DNA of 64,000 nucleotides from Glossina fuscipes (GCF_014805625.2 NW_023998464.1:5911709-5975708), one strand, 5' to 3'; shown: positions 1 to 14,170, counted from the stretch's first letter. A program made the numbers and translations. The notes: a model not told the origin generated them from the sequence alone.

Positions 1-3000
1 TCACAACGTAAAGGTAAAATATCGATTACTATACAATCAATAGATTCCTCCGTGCTGGAAATGCAAGCGAAATGAGTATTTGTTTGTTCAACAATAGAGA
101 AATATTTCGATTTACTTTTGAATTTTTGCAATTTTTTGACCGTAATGTTTGCATTGATGAAAATTTCGATCCCAATCTTTAGCTGCTTGCAAATGTATGC
201 CGCACAGTTCTTCAATATCTACAGAACCCAACGCTACCCAAGACAACCACAGTTGCTTAAACTTATCCAACTTTTCAAATAACGCGCCAGCTCTTTTGTA
301 CAGAGGACCAAGATATTGCCGGTTGTTCTCCACCATGGCTTTAAATAGTTCAGAACTCTTATCGGAAAGGCCGCGAAAACCGCATGGTCGTTCAATGAAT
401 CGCGAGAGTTGGGAAAAGTATTTTTCCTGTATCTCCTCTTCGGGAGGTATAAAACAGAGTTGCCTTTGTCTAAAGAAAAAGTCAATCGAAAAGGACTGTT
501 AAAGAGTTCATAGATTTCACGGTAATAGAATGAAACCAGACTCTTCGAAAAACAAATAATTTACCGAAAAGCTATCTTAACATGTATGTCCGGTAGTTTG
601 TTGTTCATCTCGACCAAGCCCAAAATATATTGATACTCTAAAACCTTATAAAGCTGATGATCCCAGTGAAGTTTAAATGCCTCTAGATTTGTAAAACCTT
701 GACGTTCCAAGCAAGCGATTAGTTCACGCAAATGTCGCATTTCTTCTTTCCAAATTTGGCTTTGGTTTATTAGATCCGTATTCATCAGTTTTACGACCTG
801 CATAATTATCCCTTGTCAGAATTAATTGGATGGATCTAGGCTTAGGTTACAAACCGTTCTTTTCGCTTGCTCGTGATAGCCTACTAATAACGCGTTGTCA
901 GAAGATAATTTCGACACTGCTTCTTGCAAGGTGCTTACATAACGTTGCACCGCGTCTTCATCGATCCATGCTACAGTTTCACTGTGCACCAGTTTCGCAA
1001 GTTCCACAGCGTTCTTAAGCATTATGGGTCGCTGGCAAGGTATCATTCGGTCTCCAATAGTATTATGGAATGTAGCTATTTGTTGTAATCGACGAGCAAA
1101 ACAGATATATTTAGAGGCATGCTTGGCTGCCGTGCGTAGTTCGGAAGGAACATTAAAGTGCAGATTTGTGAATTCGCTAACATCTTGGCAGAAAGTGATT
1201 AACTGTGGATTAAAAGTGACACTCATTAGTTGCCGACCTTCTTTTTCGAATTTCACAACAGGCTGATCGTCTCGTAAACTGAAATTAAGTTTTACAGACA
1301 TATTAAAAATTTACGGATTTATCCGAATCCATACTTAAGTTCACCACTTTTCACTGCGGTAGTGCACTGGCCGCACCATATCTCAAAATTAGTTCTCAAC
1401 AAAGATTCGGTCTCCTCTTTGATCTCCTGTGTGGCCTTATTGATTATATCAAAACCTTCACGGTCGTTAATCAAATGACTAACTTTTTCAACTTCTTGTA
1501 TCTGAAATTTATAATAATATGGTACTGTTGACATGGTACGTTATAAACTATCAGTACCTCATGTTGTACTACTTTTAGCCAACGGCATTCATTACATATA
1601 ACTGACAAATGAGCCGTGTCGGGCTCCATATTAGTATCTATCATGGCTTTACGTAAATCCTGTAGTAATATATGCAAGGATTGCACAAATTGTTCCCGCT
1701 CAATAGTTAACAATTCTAAAACCGTTGGTCTCTGTATTAGCGTCTCATATTTAGAGAATATAAATATGATCTGTCGAGGATTACTCAAATGCTGACTTAG
1801 CTGCACCTTTAATGCATTCCCGATGCGTTCATCTATTGGCTCTAGCAATTCCTCAAATCGTTGCAAAGCCTTATTCCATTTAGTCTGACCCGAAACTGAA
1901 GTTTCGAAAATATTAAAATTCTTAAAGGGTGACTCCGTGCGCATTATATCTTCCATCTCATAGTCGTTGAGCAAAAATGAGATTTGTTTATAAAGATTTT
2001 TAATATTGCGCATATCCAAAATGCGTTCCTTTAGTAATTGGACGCCTTTAGGTAGATGAGTTTCTCCAATCCAAGGATGCTTAGCATAGTTTGGCCAAAA
2101 TAGGCGTGTCAAAGAATCACAAAGCTGCAGCCATGAGTCCGCAGTGTCTAGTAATTGACTCATTAAATTTGTCACATGGCAGTTGTTTATATTCCAGACA
2201 TCGTCTTTGGGCAATGGATCCAAACATATGTGCATAAGTTGATCGCCTAAATTAAACAAAAACAAATAAGTGTAATGATGTATCTAGTATCGGCCGTCAA
2301 CGGGAAAATGTCTTAGCAGACTATTGAACGTAATGCTGTTGGACAAATGGTTTACATGTCATTGAATTCCGACGTTTTTTAAGAAGAAAGGTTTTTAAAA
2401 CTTGCACACGATTACTATAACGACTAAGAGCTTGAACAATGTGCGGATTTATTATGAACGATGCCAATAACAGAAGAAAAGAAAGAAGAAGAAGGGTCTT
2501 GTACATCAATCCCCTTATTCTGAGCGCAGTCGTTTGTAGATCAACCGTATATTTCTGTAAACCGGCGGCAAAGCCGATCTTGTTCTCTGTTTGTGTTTTT
2601 TGTTTTTCTGACGTTGACGCATAAGTGTGGGGATTATAAAAAACATGACACATTTGCGTTCTGTTCTTTGGCATGTCGCTAAACATTTCAATTATAATAG
2701 CAGTTACAAAATAGGGCTATGGAATGAAATTTAATTTATTTTTTTTAATTCACTTATTAATCAATTTTATTATATTGCAGAGTAAAATGTTGCTGAACCA
2801 TTAAAATAAGGGCCGTGTTATCATTTTAAAATTATGTATTATTAATTGACCTTCTGCTGTTTGCTCCCTACTCTCAACCTACGACGTTTTTTTTGCTTTC
2901 CACATTAAGATTTTCAAACTTAACAACAGTGCTCTAGCGCAAATTTTTTTTTGGCGTCAGAATAAAAGCTTTGATAGAACGTGACAGAAATAATGATAAA

Positions 3001-6000
3001 TAAACACAATGACTAATTTTGTGTCCGTTTTAAGAATGAAAATGCCAGAGTGAGGCTGCTAATCTTAGCTTTTATTGTGCATGTAGCAAAAGTGTTTCTA
3101 AGGTTAACTGAAGAAGTTTTTCTATTGCCTTTTAAATGAGCGGTGAAAACCAAGATTTCCTGCCTTGCCGATAATTGGCCAAGTGAATTAAAACCATGAT
3201 CTGATTGACTTTCATGATAACTCTGCGATTAGAACGAGGAGGACTGCGCAAATCGAGATCTACGCAGCCGATATTTATAAAAGTTTTCCACGTACCTCTT
3301 CGTTTACTTAATTAGTAGTGTAGTTTTGTCTTTTTGAAAAGAGAAGGCATAAAAGCACTGCATCGTCCACGGTCCGCCATTAAATATCCTACACGTCCTT
3401 GCAGGTACTCATATAACAGCTTTTCAAAAAAAAGGTCTTATATGGAAAGCGCTCCGATCTGAGCTATTTTTAATAGCGTTCGCCCGTGGGCCAAAACACG
3501 CCACTATACCAAATTTCATCCAAATATGTCAAAAATCGCGACCTTTACCTTGAACACAAATTTACATGGACAAACATCGGACGGACAGACGGCCAGACAG
3601 GCCTAGATCAATTTATACGGGTGTGTTAAAAGCGGGCCCATCTTAAGCCATTCGCCGTGCTACATACGTCCGCTCTAAGTTAATATGTACCGCAAGTGGT
3701 GTAGGGTATAATGACCGGTGTAGTAAAAGGTCTATCTCAATTTCTTCTGGATGTCGCATGCATCCGCGCAAACTTAACTTGGTGCATAGACATGCTTTGG
3801 CTCAAGGACAAACGCTATTGAAAATAGCTCGGATTGGTACACTTTTTCGACCACCTCCATAAAACGACTTTTCACAATAGAACAATTGCGAGGCGTTCTT
3901 CCCTTCGGTATGTTATATAATGTGCTTACTTATTTTAATTGCTTTTTTTCACTTATCACTTACCTAATACATCCATTAAACCGGCCATTCTCTGCTGAGG
4001 ATATTGATAAGGGGAACGCCATAATTCATCCAAATTATTATGAGAAGAATTTAAAAATTCTTCAATGCTACCTGTTTTCTCATAATCAATATTATCAATT
4101 AGCTGATCGATGTTGTGTAAGATATGAAGAAAGGTTTGAGTCGATTCACGTTCAGAGCGCGAATTAGATTTTTGATTAGCTTTTTGCCGCCAATACTTGA
4201 TTTCATCCTTAATGGTTATAATGCCTTCAAAAAAAAAAAAAAAACCAAAAGCAAAAACAAAAAATATAAACCAGGGTAAAAATGATATGTTTGAATATTT
4301 ATTCCTATCGCTTTTTTCGTTGCTGTTCTGATGACTCGGCATCCATCCAACCATACAAATAAGCATTCACACATGCATACACATGCAAAATTTTTTTTTT
4401 GTTAAATTCATTTATCATTTGTAAACATAAAAGAAGAAAAAATTTATGCATTTATGTAAGTATGTCAGCATCTGTGAAAAAATAGACAGTAATGCACATA
4501 ATGTGTATGTATACAGCAACATATGCATATGGCTAGTATATATGTGAACTTATATAATAGAATGCTGTATGTGTTGAGTGTCTATGCATTTTATATGATT
4601 TTATAGCATGGTGTATACCAGTCCACATGAGAAAGTTTATGGAGAAAAATAAGTTTACATATCATTACAAAGCTTACCCGTCTGAGGCAAACCCAATGTT
4701 GAGCTGAGAGAAACATGCAAATTTTCAAGTAAACCACTTAACTCTGGACTATAGTCGGTTTTCTGTAATCAAAGAAAACTACATGTAAATACATAACAAG
4801 ATATAGATATATATATATATACATACGTGTGCATGGGTGCTTTAAAATATGTATGCAATTATAAATTATAAATGATGAAAAAGATTTTTCAAAAATCTCT
4901 TATCTTTGGAAATATGTTGAAAAAAGAAAAAAACATAATTTAGTTCAACACCTTTAGTGTATTTACATTGCTGCATGGGCATGAAATTGTGTTAAAAAAA
5001 GAAAACAAATAAGAAAATTATATTCGCCTCGGGACTGACCGCTACTTGATTGCATGTTTGTTTCGAAGTGCACAATACTTAACTTGTGAAATGGAAAGTT
5101 GGAACATCTCAGCCTTTTATTTTAATGTTTATAGGCGTTAGTGTTGTTGTTGGGAAGACGTGGGATTTGAATTGTAAACTTAAGCTAAGAACTTTTTAGC
5201 TTTTTATTTCAATATTTTCAGATATTGTCGGTGCTAGACAAACGGGTTAAATACCGTTTAATCAAACTATCTCCGAATCTCAAGCTTGTCAAGATTAGAG
5301 AGAGATATATGTATGAGGTATATTTATGTATATATGAGACATATATGTATATACATATATATATTTATATATAGCTCACGAGTCAAGTTTCAGTTTTCTA
5401 ATTCAATGTTTGCCTACTTTAATGTTCCAGCAGAAGAAAAAAGAACCAGTATAATGAACGCAAGTAAAGGCGAACATTGTCATGTCGACTTGCCATCTGA
5501 TTCTCATCAACAATATATACTCTTTATTGGGGTTCTGGTGGACGACGATGCAAATGAAAGGACAAATTGAATACATCTCCATTCTTCGGTGAATGGAATC
5601 AAAACGCAAATCTAATCTTTGTTTGTAAAGATAAAACATATCTATAAAATGACAACAAAAATGGTGTTTGGAAAAAAGCGGGAAGTAATTTAATTAAGAG
5701 TGAAAAACTTTAAAAGGCAACAATACTTTGAAATTTATAATTATTTTGTTAATAATGACGATGATGTTGAAGGTAACAGAGGGGTAAGACACGTGGCTAG
5801 CCAACTAATCAGGGCAAGTAAACATATACAATATTTTTCTTTTACATGTAATGTATGTTGGGGAATAAATGAGCGATTAAGTGCATATCCATATTGTGTT
5901 TGTTAAGCATACATCTAAACGAAAATCTATATGGATGTACTACTTACCCGTGCAGCTGTAGAATGTGGAGAAAATACACGAGAAATAGAATTATAAATGG

Positions 6001-6456
6001 ATTTAACCAGACCGCCCTCAAGCGTCAAAATGCCAAGTGCTGGCTGCCGTTGCTCTACATTCGTTGTGATTGCTGTTTTTGCTGCTGCTGCTGTTGTTGC
6101 CGATGTTGCCTGACCAGGACTGGCTTTATTTCCAACATGTGGTATTTTATAGAAAAGTAAACAGTATTCATCCTTATCAGCGGGCAAGCCATGTTGAAAT
6201 TTAATTTTATTTTGTGCTTTATTATGCACGGCTGAGATTACAGTTAAATCATCGTTTTCTAGAAATTCTAAAATCGTTGCTGTTTGCTCATCCAATTCCG
6301 CACCACTAAGATTATGAGTCGCAAAATATTCCACTAAGTGTGAGAGAGGAAATACATATAAATATGTTCAATTAAAAAACATTTTTTTTAATGTTCCTTA
6401 GAAGCGCTTGTTACTCTACCTGAGATATTTAAAATGAATTTACATTTAAACGACAT
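1..6456 (-). CDS. btv: Cytoplasmic dynein-2 heavy chain, N-terminal part (10 exons, cut by window edge)
   Basis: This is the motor subunit of dynein-2, which drives retrograde intraflagellar transport in cilia. Exons on the minus strand are 6420-6456, 5948-6333, 4678-4762, 3964-4224, 1558-2246, 1335-1501, 855-1278, 565-797, 116-469 and 1-54 (cut by the edge). All borders have GT/AG, phases agree at every junction, and no stop is met, giving about 896 residues. The proposed start is the ATG at 6456-6454. It opens a 37-nt exon ending at a GTAGAG donor and joins in frame to the next exon. The protein resembles the DYNC2H1 tail (DHC_N1 region) along its length. Family-like stretches include RMAGLMDVLG, HPWIGETHLP, LIQRPTVLELL, CQRPIMLKNA, LHWDHQLYKVLEYQY and DWDRNF. 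AAA+ motor domains lie beyond the window. Exon 2 carries an Ala/Thr-rich run encoded by a CAG-like repeat (about 6065-6105). I know the family alignment from memory. The Drosophila counterpart is beethoven; in flies, ciliated cells are chiefly sensory neurons and sperm. Confidence 0.92.
2247..3963 (-). other. btv intron 4 with dispersed-repeat insertion
   Basis: This 1.7-kb intron runs from a GTAAGT donor (3963) to a TTTAG acceptor (2247). It joins exons phase 1 to phase 1. Apart from the dispersed repeat at about 3480-3880 it is AT-rich, and I see no coding potential. A small plus-strand reading frame at 2439-2624 has no recognisable relative and is not called. Confidence 0.8.
3480..3880. 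repeat. Dispersed repeat family A, copy 1 (inside btv intron 4)
   Basis: The stretch 3780-3880 aligns in the same direction with 37150-37245: both have a CAAGGAC[A/G]AACG core, a CGGAT[T/C]GGT block and a TTCGACC block, about 70 bases apart end to end. The segment 3687-3710 (CGCAAGTGGTGTAGGGTATA) matches the reverse complement of 18058-18081 at about 23 of 24 positions. I see no open reading frame and no clear terminal repeats. Class is unknown; a decayed non-autonomous element is the likely explanation. Confidence 0.6.
4763..5947 (-). other. btv intron 2
   Basis: This 1.2-kb intron runs from a GTAAGT donor (5947) to a TTACAG acceptor (4763). It holds TA-rich dinucleotide tracts (about 4802-4823 and 5300-5375) and nothing else I can identify. 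Intron 3 (4225-4677) is 453 nt and has an unusually long pure T tract just before its acceptor. Confidence 0.8.
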
Positions 6457-9400
6457 TATTAAAATTCTTTATGGAACTAAACAATGTCTAACTAAATAAA
6501 AATTGGTTTATGCGTTTTTATTAAAATTTTTGGAAAACCCAGTTGCTCTTAGTTACCGGCTTGCATATGTTGCTATAGTTGCTATGGTTTCAAAGGTTCG
6601 TTCAGCTATTATCGCACGCATGCGAATGTGTTTTGCTATTTTTTTTCTTCCTTAGCATGGTATCAGTCATGTGTTTACTGCCATTTAAAAATAGTGCTTG
6701 CTTATTTACCTATGGATTCCGTTTCGCTAGCTCGGCTGAACATTAGTTTAAAACACAAGGTGCTATGTAATTTAAAGCTTCTGTACAACAAAACTTAAAT
6801 GCATTGGAAATATATATGCATGTATACATATATAAATACATATATATGTATATACACATATAAGAAGAGTTTTACTTATGCTGAATTTTTTGAGTTTTGT
6901 ATTAAAGTGGATTGTGCAACGTCCGCAAGGAATGGAGATGTACTTTTATTAAACTAATCAGGCCACAATCAATTTAGTCAACTTAAGTGTGCCTGTTCCT
7001 TTGCCGTTCTTATGTCTGTTTAATTATTTTATATTTAATTTTTCGGTAAAATTTCGTGCTCTGACAAGGACGAGTGCTATTGGAAATGAATTGGGTCAGA
7101 TCATTCTTTACGATCGCTCTCTTTAGAAAGAGACATTTTAAAAATACCGTTACATGAGAAAAAGTTCCCAAAGGTCATGGAAAATAAATGTAAAAATTTA
7201 GTAGAGTAGTAATCTCTTAATTTTTCTTGCTTTATGATAAGAGTTAGAAAAAAACACTTATTTGACAAATAAGTTTTGGTCCGGTAAGCTTGGTCTACAG
7301 AAGTTTACGCCTGTCCACATAAGGATTCTCGTGAACAGTAAACATTCCAAGTAAACTTAAGCATGCGCAAACCTACCTGTTGAATTTTATGATACAACAT
7401 ATATAGCGGCATTGTTAGATTTTATAAAACTGTTGATAACAGAATGTGTCATACCATCAAAAAGTAAGCACATACTAAATATGGCTTTGTGTTTGTGATA
7501 CAAAATATGAACTAGAAAGTCCATAGTAGATGTAAATTCGTCATTAGCATAAGAGTTGGTTTAATGAACGGAGTGACTTAGAATCTATTCTATCTGTTCC
7601 ATCCAATATCTTAATATACGTTCACTCATGGCTGATTTATAAAATGTAGTTACTTGGCTAAGATATATAAAAACTTCTAAGATTAGCTTTGTTCGCTACT
7701 AAATACACTATAGTTTCGCACCAAATAGAGGCTATGGACCCTTTCTTTGATGGACCGTAAACTTTGATTTAGTGTACATACTGAACAATCCTTACATACA
7801 AGCTATAACGGTGCAAGGCCTATATAATTCAGCAACCAATACGTTTGTAATGTGTACAATAAGGGTTTTTTTTTTAAGGGACGAAAAGGCTAAGGCAAAT
7901 GCGGAACTAAAACTTCCTCCTGACGGTGTATTCCTCAAAGAAGAACCGTTAAGCATTACGTCGAGAAATCGTCTGTTTCTAAGTTGAGATCGTTTCGGAT
8001 CTCTTTTTCGACCAATTTCTATAGAACACCTTAATTCGACAAGTCAATATATGAATTACTTTAGGGTGATGTAGGATGTTTAAAGGTGGGCCTTGACTCG
8101 CCATAGTGTTTTTACTTATTTATGATTATGTTATGATCTATTCAAACCATTTACTGTTTGTTCTCTATAAAAGTATGCATCTTTATAAGTAACGCATTTC
8201 TTATATATCGCATCGGTGTTGTCATACTTAAACTAAAACTCTTCACTTTCAATGTCGTATTATCATCCATTAATACACTAAATGATGCCGCTATGGTCGG
8301 CTGCGTTTGCGCTTTTAAGTGGTACGCACTTAGTTTCACATATATTCTTTGTGAGTGTGGTTCTGGGCAAGATGTATGCATACTTTTTTTTTATTTTTTT
8401 ACTATCGTATGTATGTATCTATTTATTTGCTCATATATGTATTTCTGTAGTTTTAAACTTTTTTCCTCTTCACTTTTCCGCTACACTTTTTTATGTCATA
8501 ACTTAAGCTTTTAATCTCAAGTTTTGCTCAATTCAGAGAAATATCTACTGTGACTGCATGTATGTGAATGAACATATAAATCGTGCTCGTCTGTCTGCCT
8601 GCCTGCCCGTTTGACAAGTTCTGTTCTTAGGGCGACAACTATATTCTGAATCTGTTACCATATTTAAAATGGACTGGTACCAGCATGTACATGTTCACAA
8701 GTGACAAACGTATGAAACCTGTAATTCATAGCAGTCGTTAACGTAAATTCCAGAGCAAGTATTTTTTTAAGATCGTTCATAATTTCGATGCAAAACCTAA
8801 TTACACATAAGAGACAAAAATTTTAATTTAACTTCTGGTACAAGTACCTGTTGAGTGCTGATGGGTGTATGCAACTACCACCTTATTTTTTTGTCATTTC
8901 GACCGATCTTTCCCTAACTCTCTCTTTAAAGGTGTAAAAGTGCTTTTACCGCCTTTTATTGTTATATATTATTTCATTGCCTGGAGATACTAGTACAGGC
9001 TTTGCAGAAATAGAAATAGAAATTGAATAGAATAGAAATTGGAAGCACTTATTTCTTCTTATTTTTATCAAGAATTCTGTCCGAATTTGGTCCGAGATTA
9101 AAGCTACATTGGTTTAAATAAGAGAAACAATTTTTTATTTAAGTGAACTAAAAAGCGAAAATTATTTTTTTCTGACCTGTGACAACACAAGCGCTAACTA
9201 TTTTCATGCTTAATAAATTCAATTTTTTCTAAACGCCACAGACTTTCATGTATAAATCGGCTGGGGAAAAATTTGTTTTTCATCGTTTATTCCTTTCCTT
9301 TAAAGAAAATCGAATTATTTATTTCGTAAAAGTCTCCTTGTTTTGTGATAGCTTCATCATTATTATAAGGTTTCTTAGCAGGTAACTTTGTACAGTCCCT

Positions 9401-12400
9401 TTATATGATGCCTATATCAAGGCGATTGTTAAGAAGAAAATCTGTTACAAATTTATTAACCTTGTTCTAATGCGTAATAATCGAAATATATTTTCTCATT
9501 ATATGGAAGTTTTTGGCTCTTGTGGGGTATCTAGTGGATGGGCTTGCAGTAGAAAATTTTTAGATTCGAGGCGACATAGACATCAATATCCGGGATCTTC
9601 AAGTTTGCAGAATCTTTGATGTCCTAAATGTGATTTGAGTCAGTGCTAATCAATAGGCGACCGATTTGTGGAATATGTCGGAAACGTCAGACGTTCCCAG
9701 CCGGAGTTGAATAGTACTTAGGTGCAGCTCCAGCAGAAAATATTCGAACTAAACATTGATTTCGGTCGAGTAAACCTATAAAAGATTTGACAATCAGCTA
9801 AATGCTGATAAGAGTTGCCCCTTTTGTAAATTCCCACAAACTCTAAATTCGGCTTTCGAACGTATTTAAGATTTTCACCACCAATCCTAAAGCGTAGCTG
9901 AGTAGAGAGGAGTCGCAGGGAGTCGGTGTCGGGCGGTATTCGCCGCTTCAAATGTCACTTACGGTTTGATCTTGCTATAGCTCGGACGGCAAAGATATAA
10001 CATGTTGGGCCCAAATTCACCAGACAGCGACCACTCCTTCTCTCTTGCCCAACTTCTTTACGAATGTCCACGTGTTACACATTTTTAGGAGACATCCCCT
10101 GAGTGTTTGGTCATATTAAAGAAAATGATATATATTAAAGCTGACAAACATTTTGTGAAGAATTTCTTATGCGATCATTGGTTGAAATAAGTGGAAATAA
10201 GTAAATAAAATCAAAGTCGACCCTCGATTTGACTTTGCATATTCTTTTATTTGGGTAGGGGTTACCAGGATTCAGTTTGGTTAGGTAGCAGCAACTAGCA
10301 CTAAGTGAGCTGTAAGTAGTCTATACAGATAACAAGTTATGGGGCGTCCTATATGAAAACATCTTTTGTCAGCTAAAATCCGATAAGGTTGGACATGTTA
10401 ACCATTAATGGAAATTACATGGCGGCTTGTGAGTTGAGAGACTATTTTTTTTTAATAAGACGTGCGATTAAGATCGTTGCCTTTTTCTAAGGGCTAGTAT
10501 TTATTAAAATAAATTCTTCAAACGACTAAATGATATTCATCCCATAACAATTCATAAGTAATCATTACTTTTGTTTTAAATAAATAAAAGCTGCAGCCTT
10601 CATTACACTAGATGAATAAGAAGATCTTTCATCCTAAGTTATCTCTTAAACAATAAAGACTATGGGATGGTTTTGACTCGTTGATGAACACAAAGCTAAA
10701 ATAGGTGGGACTCCCATTAACGTTTGTCCACTCGTTTCTGGAAAAATAAATTTTCTTGTGGGTAGATCGCTGGAACACTCGAATGAATCGACTGTCGGCT
10801 GTAAATAAGCTCATCGTATTATCTCATAAACAAAAATGCAAAAACTTTTTCGGGACTTCCCTTTCAAAATAGACAATTGCTATCTTTTCTTCGTCTTTCC
10901 ACAGTATTTCGATGCTTTTCTCAAATTTGAATTTCACCTATTAGTTGAGTTCTTGTTTTCTATTTTAGGTATTAATACTTTCTTTTTTCAATTTTATCGG
11001 GATGTCCATTATTTTATCTTCGAATATTCATTGCGTCAAGCGTTATTTATTGCCGTGAGCGAGGCGGAAAGGGAATTTGTGATTTCCATTATAACTACTA
11101 TGAATAATAATGTAAATAAGAACACTCATACGCCTTCGTATAAGAGTTGAATTGAAAATTTGCTTATTATTGAAGCTTTTATCACTTATCCACATATGTC
11201 GTTTATATGGATGTTAATGTCATTATTATGCAACCCATCAATAAGATATAATAATGTGGTGATAAAATACTCAGCCATAATTAATGAGCAATCAACTGAA
11301 GAGTATCATTTAATATAATTTTTATTTATTTTAATTTCATTTCTGTTGTATTAAAGAAAAAAGGAGGGAAATTCTGTTTAGCTTGAATCGAATGTTTTAA
11401 TGTACGCCTATTATGACAGGGAAGAATTTTTAATGCTTAACGAATAAACTAGTTCTATTCAAAACTTTACTACAATGCTTCCTCCTTAAATGCAACTTAC
11501 ATATCATAAAGAATCTGAAAATATTTATGCTGACTTGTAGCAATGGTGGTGGAGAGAATCGAATCTTTTAGAAATATTTCGAGCAGTCCATCGGGGCTAC
11601 GAAAAGTCGAATTTTGAATTTTTTGCCGAAGCGCAAGGAAGAAGCTCTGTATCGAATCCATTGCTCCCTGCATTGGCCGAGCTAATAAATAAATCATTGC
11701 TTAGATGACAATTTGATGTGTAGTGCGACGACTTCGGGTTAGCCAGTTTAAGTCGTTGATAATCATTGAAAAGAGTTCGATCGTTACTTCGAAATCTATA
11801 CTAAAAAGATTCACCTAATTTATAGCTTAACGGTTTGAAGCATACACAACTTCTTTCACATGCTAACGACAGTTGTATCAAAACTGGGTTGTACCCAAAG
11901 GGGGTTTAAATCAATATTAGAAGCGCGCATATTTTTGAAATAAAAAATCTACTTTTTGAAGAAGATTTTAAGTGACGGGATATTATTTCCTGCTTTTTGA
12001 AAATTTGCAAACAGATAAAAAATTCTCCATACTCAGTGACTTTTAAATGAAAAAACTTTGGCAGCCTTGAGTGGTCCCCTCTTTGTAAAAAGTTTTTAAA
12101 AATGACTGAAGCGGTTAACTTTTAAGTAATTAATTCTGAGTGATATTTTGGGCATGAAACGTGATTTGCGTAATGCGAAAGAATTTTGTATTTTGTTATC
12201 GCATCGCACTTAACTGGTGTGGCTCAATCTGCTCTCCTCGTATTTCCGAAGCTGCGGTCTCGCTTGTGCAACAGCTACTTGATTCGATTAAAAGCACAAA
12301 ATGCTGCAGAAATGAGGCACTGGCGTCGTTCTATAGCAAATTTTGCCGTTTGTTTTGAAGGGGGCAAAGGCAGTCCAATGGACAAATTATTAGTATTATT

Positions 12401-14170
12401 TTTTGTTTCTTTTTGACTATTCCAGATACTTTTAGCACAGAAGGATTGCCGGAAATTTTTCAAGCAATATTCACCTGTCGAATAGCAAACGTTCTCACAC
12501 ATTCTTAAGGTATGAGATTTAAGAATATATTTAAATTATTTTCTACACATTCTCACGTACATTTCTTTTTTTTTTTTTGTTATTGTTTTGTGCGAATAAA
12601 TTTTAATTTTTTCTTTTAAATGGTTATTTATATTTGTTTGCGATGTAGTTTGGGGAACAAAAACACTTGTAATGCATTCAGATTTCGGACAATACTGTCA
12701 ACTCACATACTCAAATTTAAAAACGATCAAAACATTTATTCAACTACTTAAATGCTATGCATACACTCTTGATCAAAACAAAATTAATCAGACCACCTAA
12801 AGGATATTCAACTGTCTAGAACTCTCGGTTTCCAGTTCCAGCATGTGGCCACACTCCTTTGCACGAGTCATCCAAAAGTACGATACCCGGAGCCTTGTTT
12901 TGGACAATTCTTTAGTAGACAAAAGTTCGTCATATGGGACTATGCCAATGTCAAGCGATCGGTACAATAAGAGTAGTTGAATGAACGAAAGACAAATTAA
13001 AACGATGAATTATATTAGAGTGTATAATTTTTGGTATAAATAACAGCGACACTGGCTACAATGTCTGAATCCGATTTAGATGATCAACATTATTTTGGAT
13101 GGATTAAACTCTGGCTGTTCCTTTCGACACACCCAAGATCTCTGCAAGCAGAAGCTCGTAGCACACTGCGGGATCTTGCTAAACAGGATCACATTTTTTA
13201 ACCCTCCACACTACAGCATTCATGTGCGTACGCGAAATAAGTTGAGGAGTATAAGGGATGTGATGTTATGATTAAAAGTGCATCTTTCAATTTTTAAATA
13301 ATTTCTTTTATCATGAATTTGTTGTTATTTCTATTATTGCTATATACGACCACGTAATTAATACTTTACTTATGTACTGTAATTTATAAATCTATCTATA
13401 TGTATTTATTTTTTCTCGTTCATAATAAAATCCCTAAAAAAACTGTTTTTATATGTACGATATATTGAAACTAATGACATATTTTGACCACAATAGCATA
13501 AATTTGTTCGCAATGCTTTTTGTAAGAGTCACGTAAGCATATAAACCAGTGTATGACCAGAATATTTCTGGGTTGTTTGATAAATTTTTTCCATTTTTGT
13601 TATCGTTATGCCAAACACCAGTACTTTATTGGTTTCTTGTTCAAAAGAACTTTATTAAATCAGCAGAGAAATGTATATGTAATGGATGCACGACTTTTAT
13701 ATTTCGAAAAATTTCTTCTTATTTCAAGATAAAACCAAAATAAACAATTAAGAAAGTTACATTCGGCGTGGGCCACTACTATGTTCTTCGCATTCCTTTA
13801 ATTGATACCCATATCACTGGTGTTATTAAGAAAAAACTAATTGCGGTATCTACCATATTCATTTTAAAATGCACCTCCTTTTAGGCAGATAATAAATCTT
13901 TATTTAAGGAGTGTGCAAAATAGTTTTAACCACTTGGTCTTGTTTGCTCTACGATAAATGAGCATAAATCCTCAAAAAAGTGAAAAAATAGAAGAAAAAC
14001 TTAATTGCGTTCAGTTTAAGCTCCATTGCGCGCTTCCGCTCCGACTGATTTGACTCATTCTCAATACCAAGCTGCGTGAAGAAACTTCCAATGATTCTAC
14101 TAAATTTGAAGTCTATGTTATCGTCTTTGCGATCAAGAGTGTGCCAACAACACACACTACACAGACACTG
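6457..14170. other. Intergenic, no gene recognised (5' flank of btv)
   Basis: No reading frame here resembles a known family. The segment 7990-8020 shares the CGGATC..TTTTTCGACC block with dispersed repeat family A. A 46-codon frame at 13061-13201 is described separately. Plus-strand sequence around 9900-10110 reads weakly like the C-terminal finger region of an R1-type retroelement (YECPRV), but this is too weak to call. A TA-rich tract lies at about 6810-6860. The btv promoter must lie just upstream of 6456, but I see no decisive TATA or initiator motif. Confidence 0.6.
13061..13201 (+). CDS. Small 46-codon reading frame, uncertain
   Basis: ATG at 13061 opens a frame that ends at TAA 13199-13201. 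The predicted peptide starts MSESDLDDQHYF and has a charged C-terminal part (QAEARSTLRDLAKQD) that looks more protein-like than the surrounding AT-rich frames. A TATAAATA lies at 13035-13042, but that is too close to the ATG for an ordinary core promoter. I do not recognise a family. It may be a small gene, a scrap of a transposon protein, or chance. Confidence 0.15.
   Translation: MSESDLDDQHYFGWIKLWLFLSTHPRSLQAEARSTLRDLAKQDHIF

Noticed and set aside
1279..1334. Stop codons between btv exons 6 and 7 suggesting a broken gene
   Set aside because: A 56-nt intron with GTATGG donor and TTTCAG acceptor removes them and keeps the frame, so the gene is intact here.
9718..10110. C-terminal zinc-finger region of an R1-type retrotransposon
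   Set aside because: Only one weak motif (YECPRV) and no cysteine pattern that holds in a single frame.
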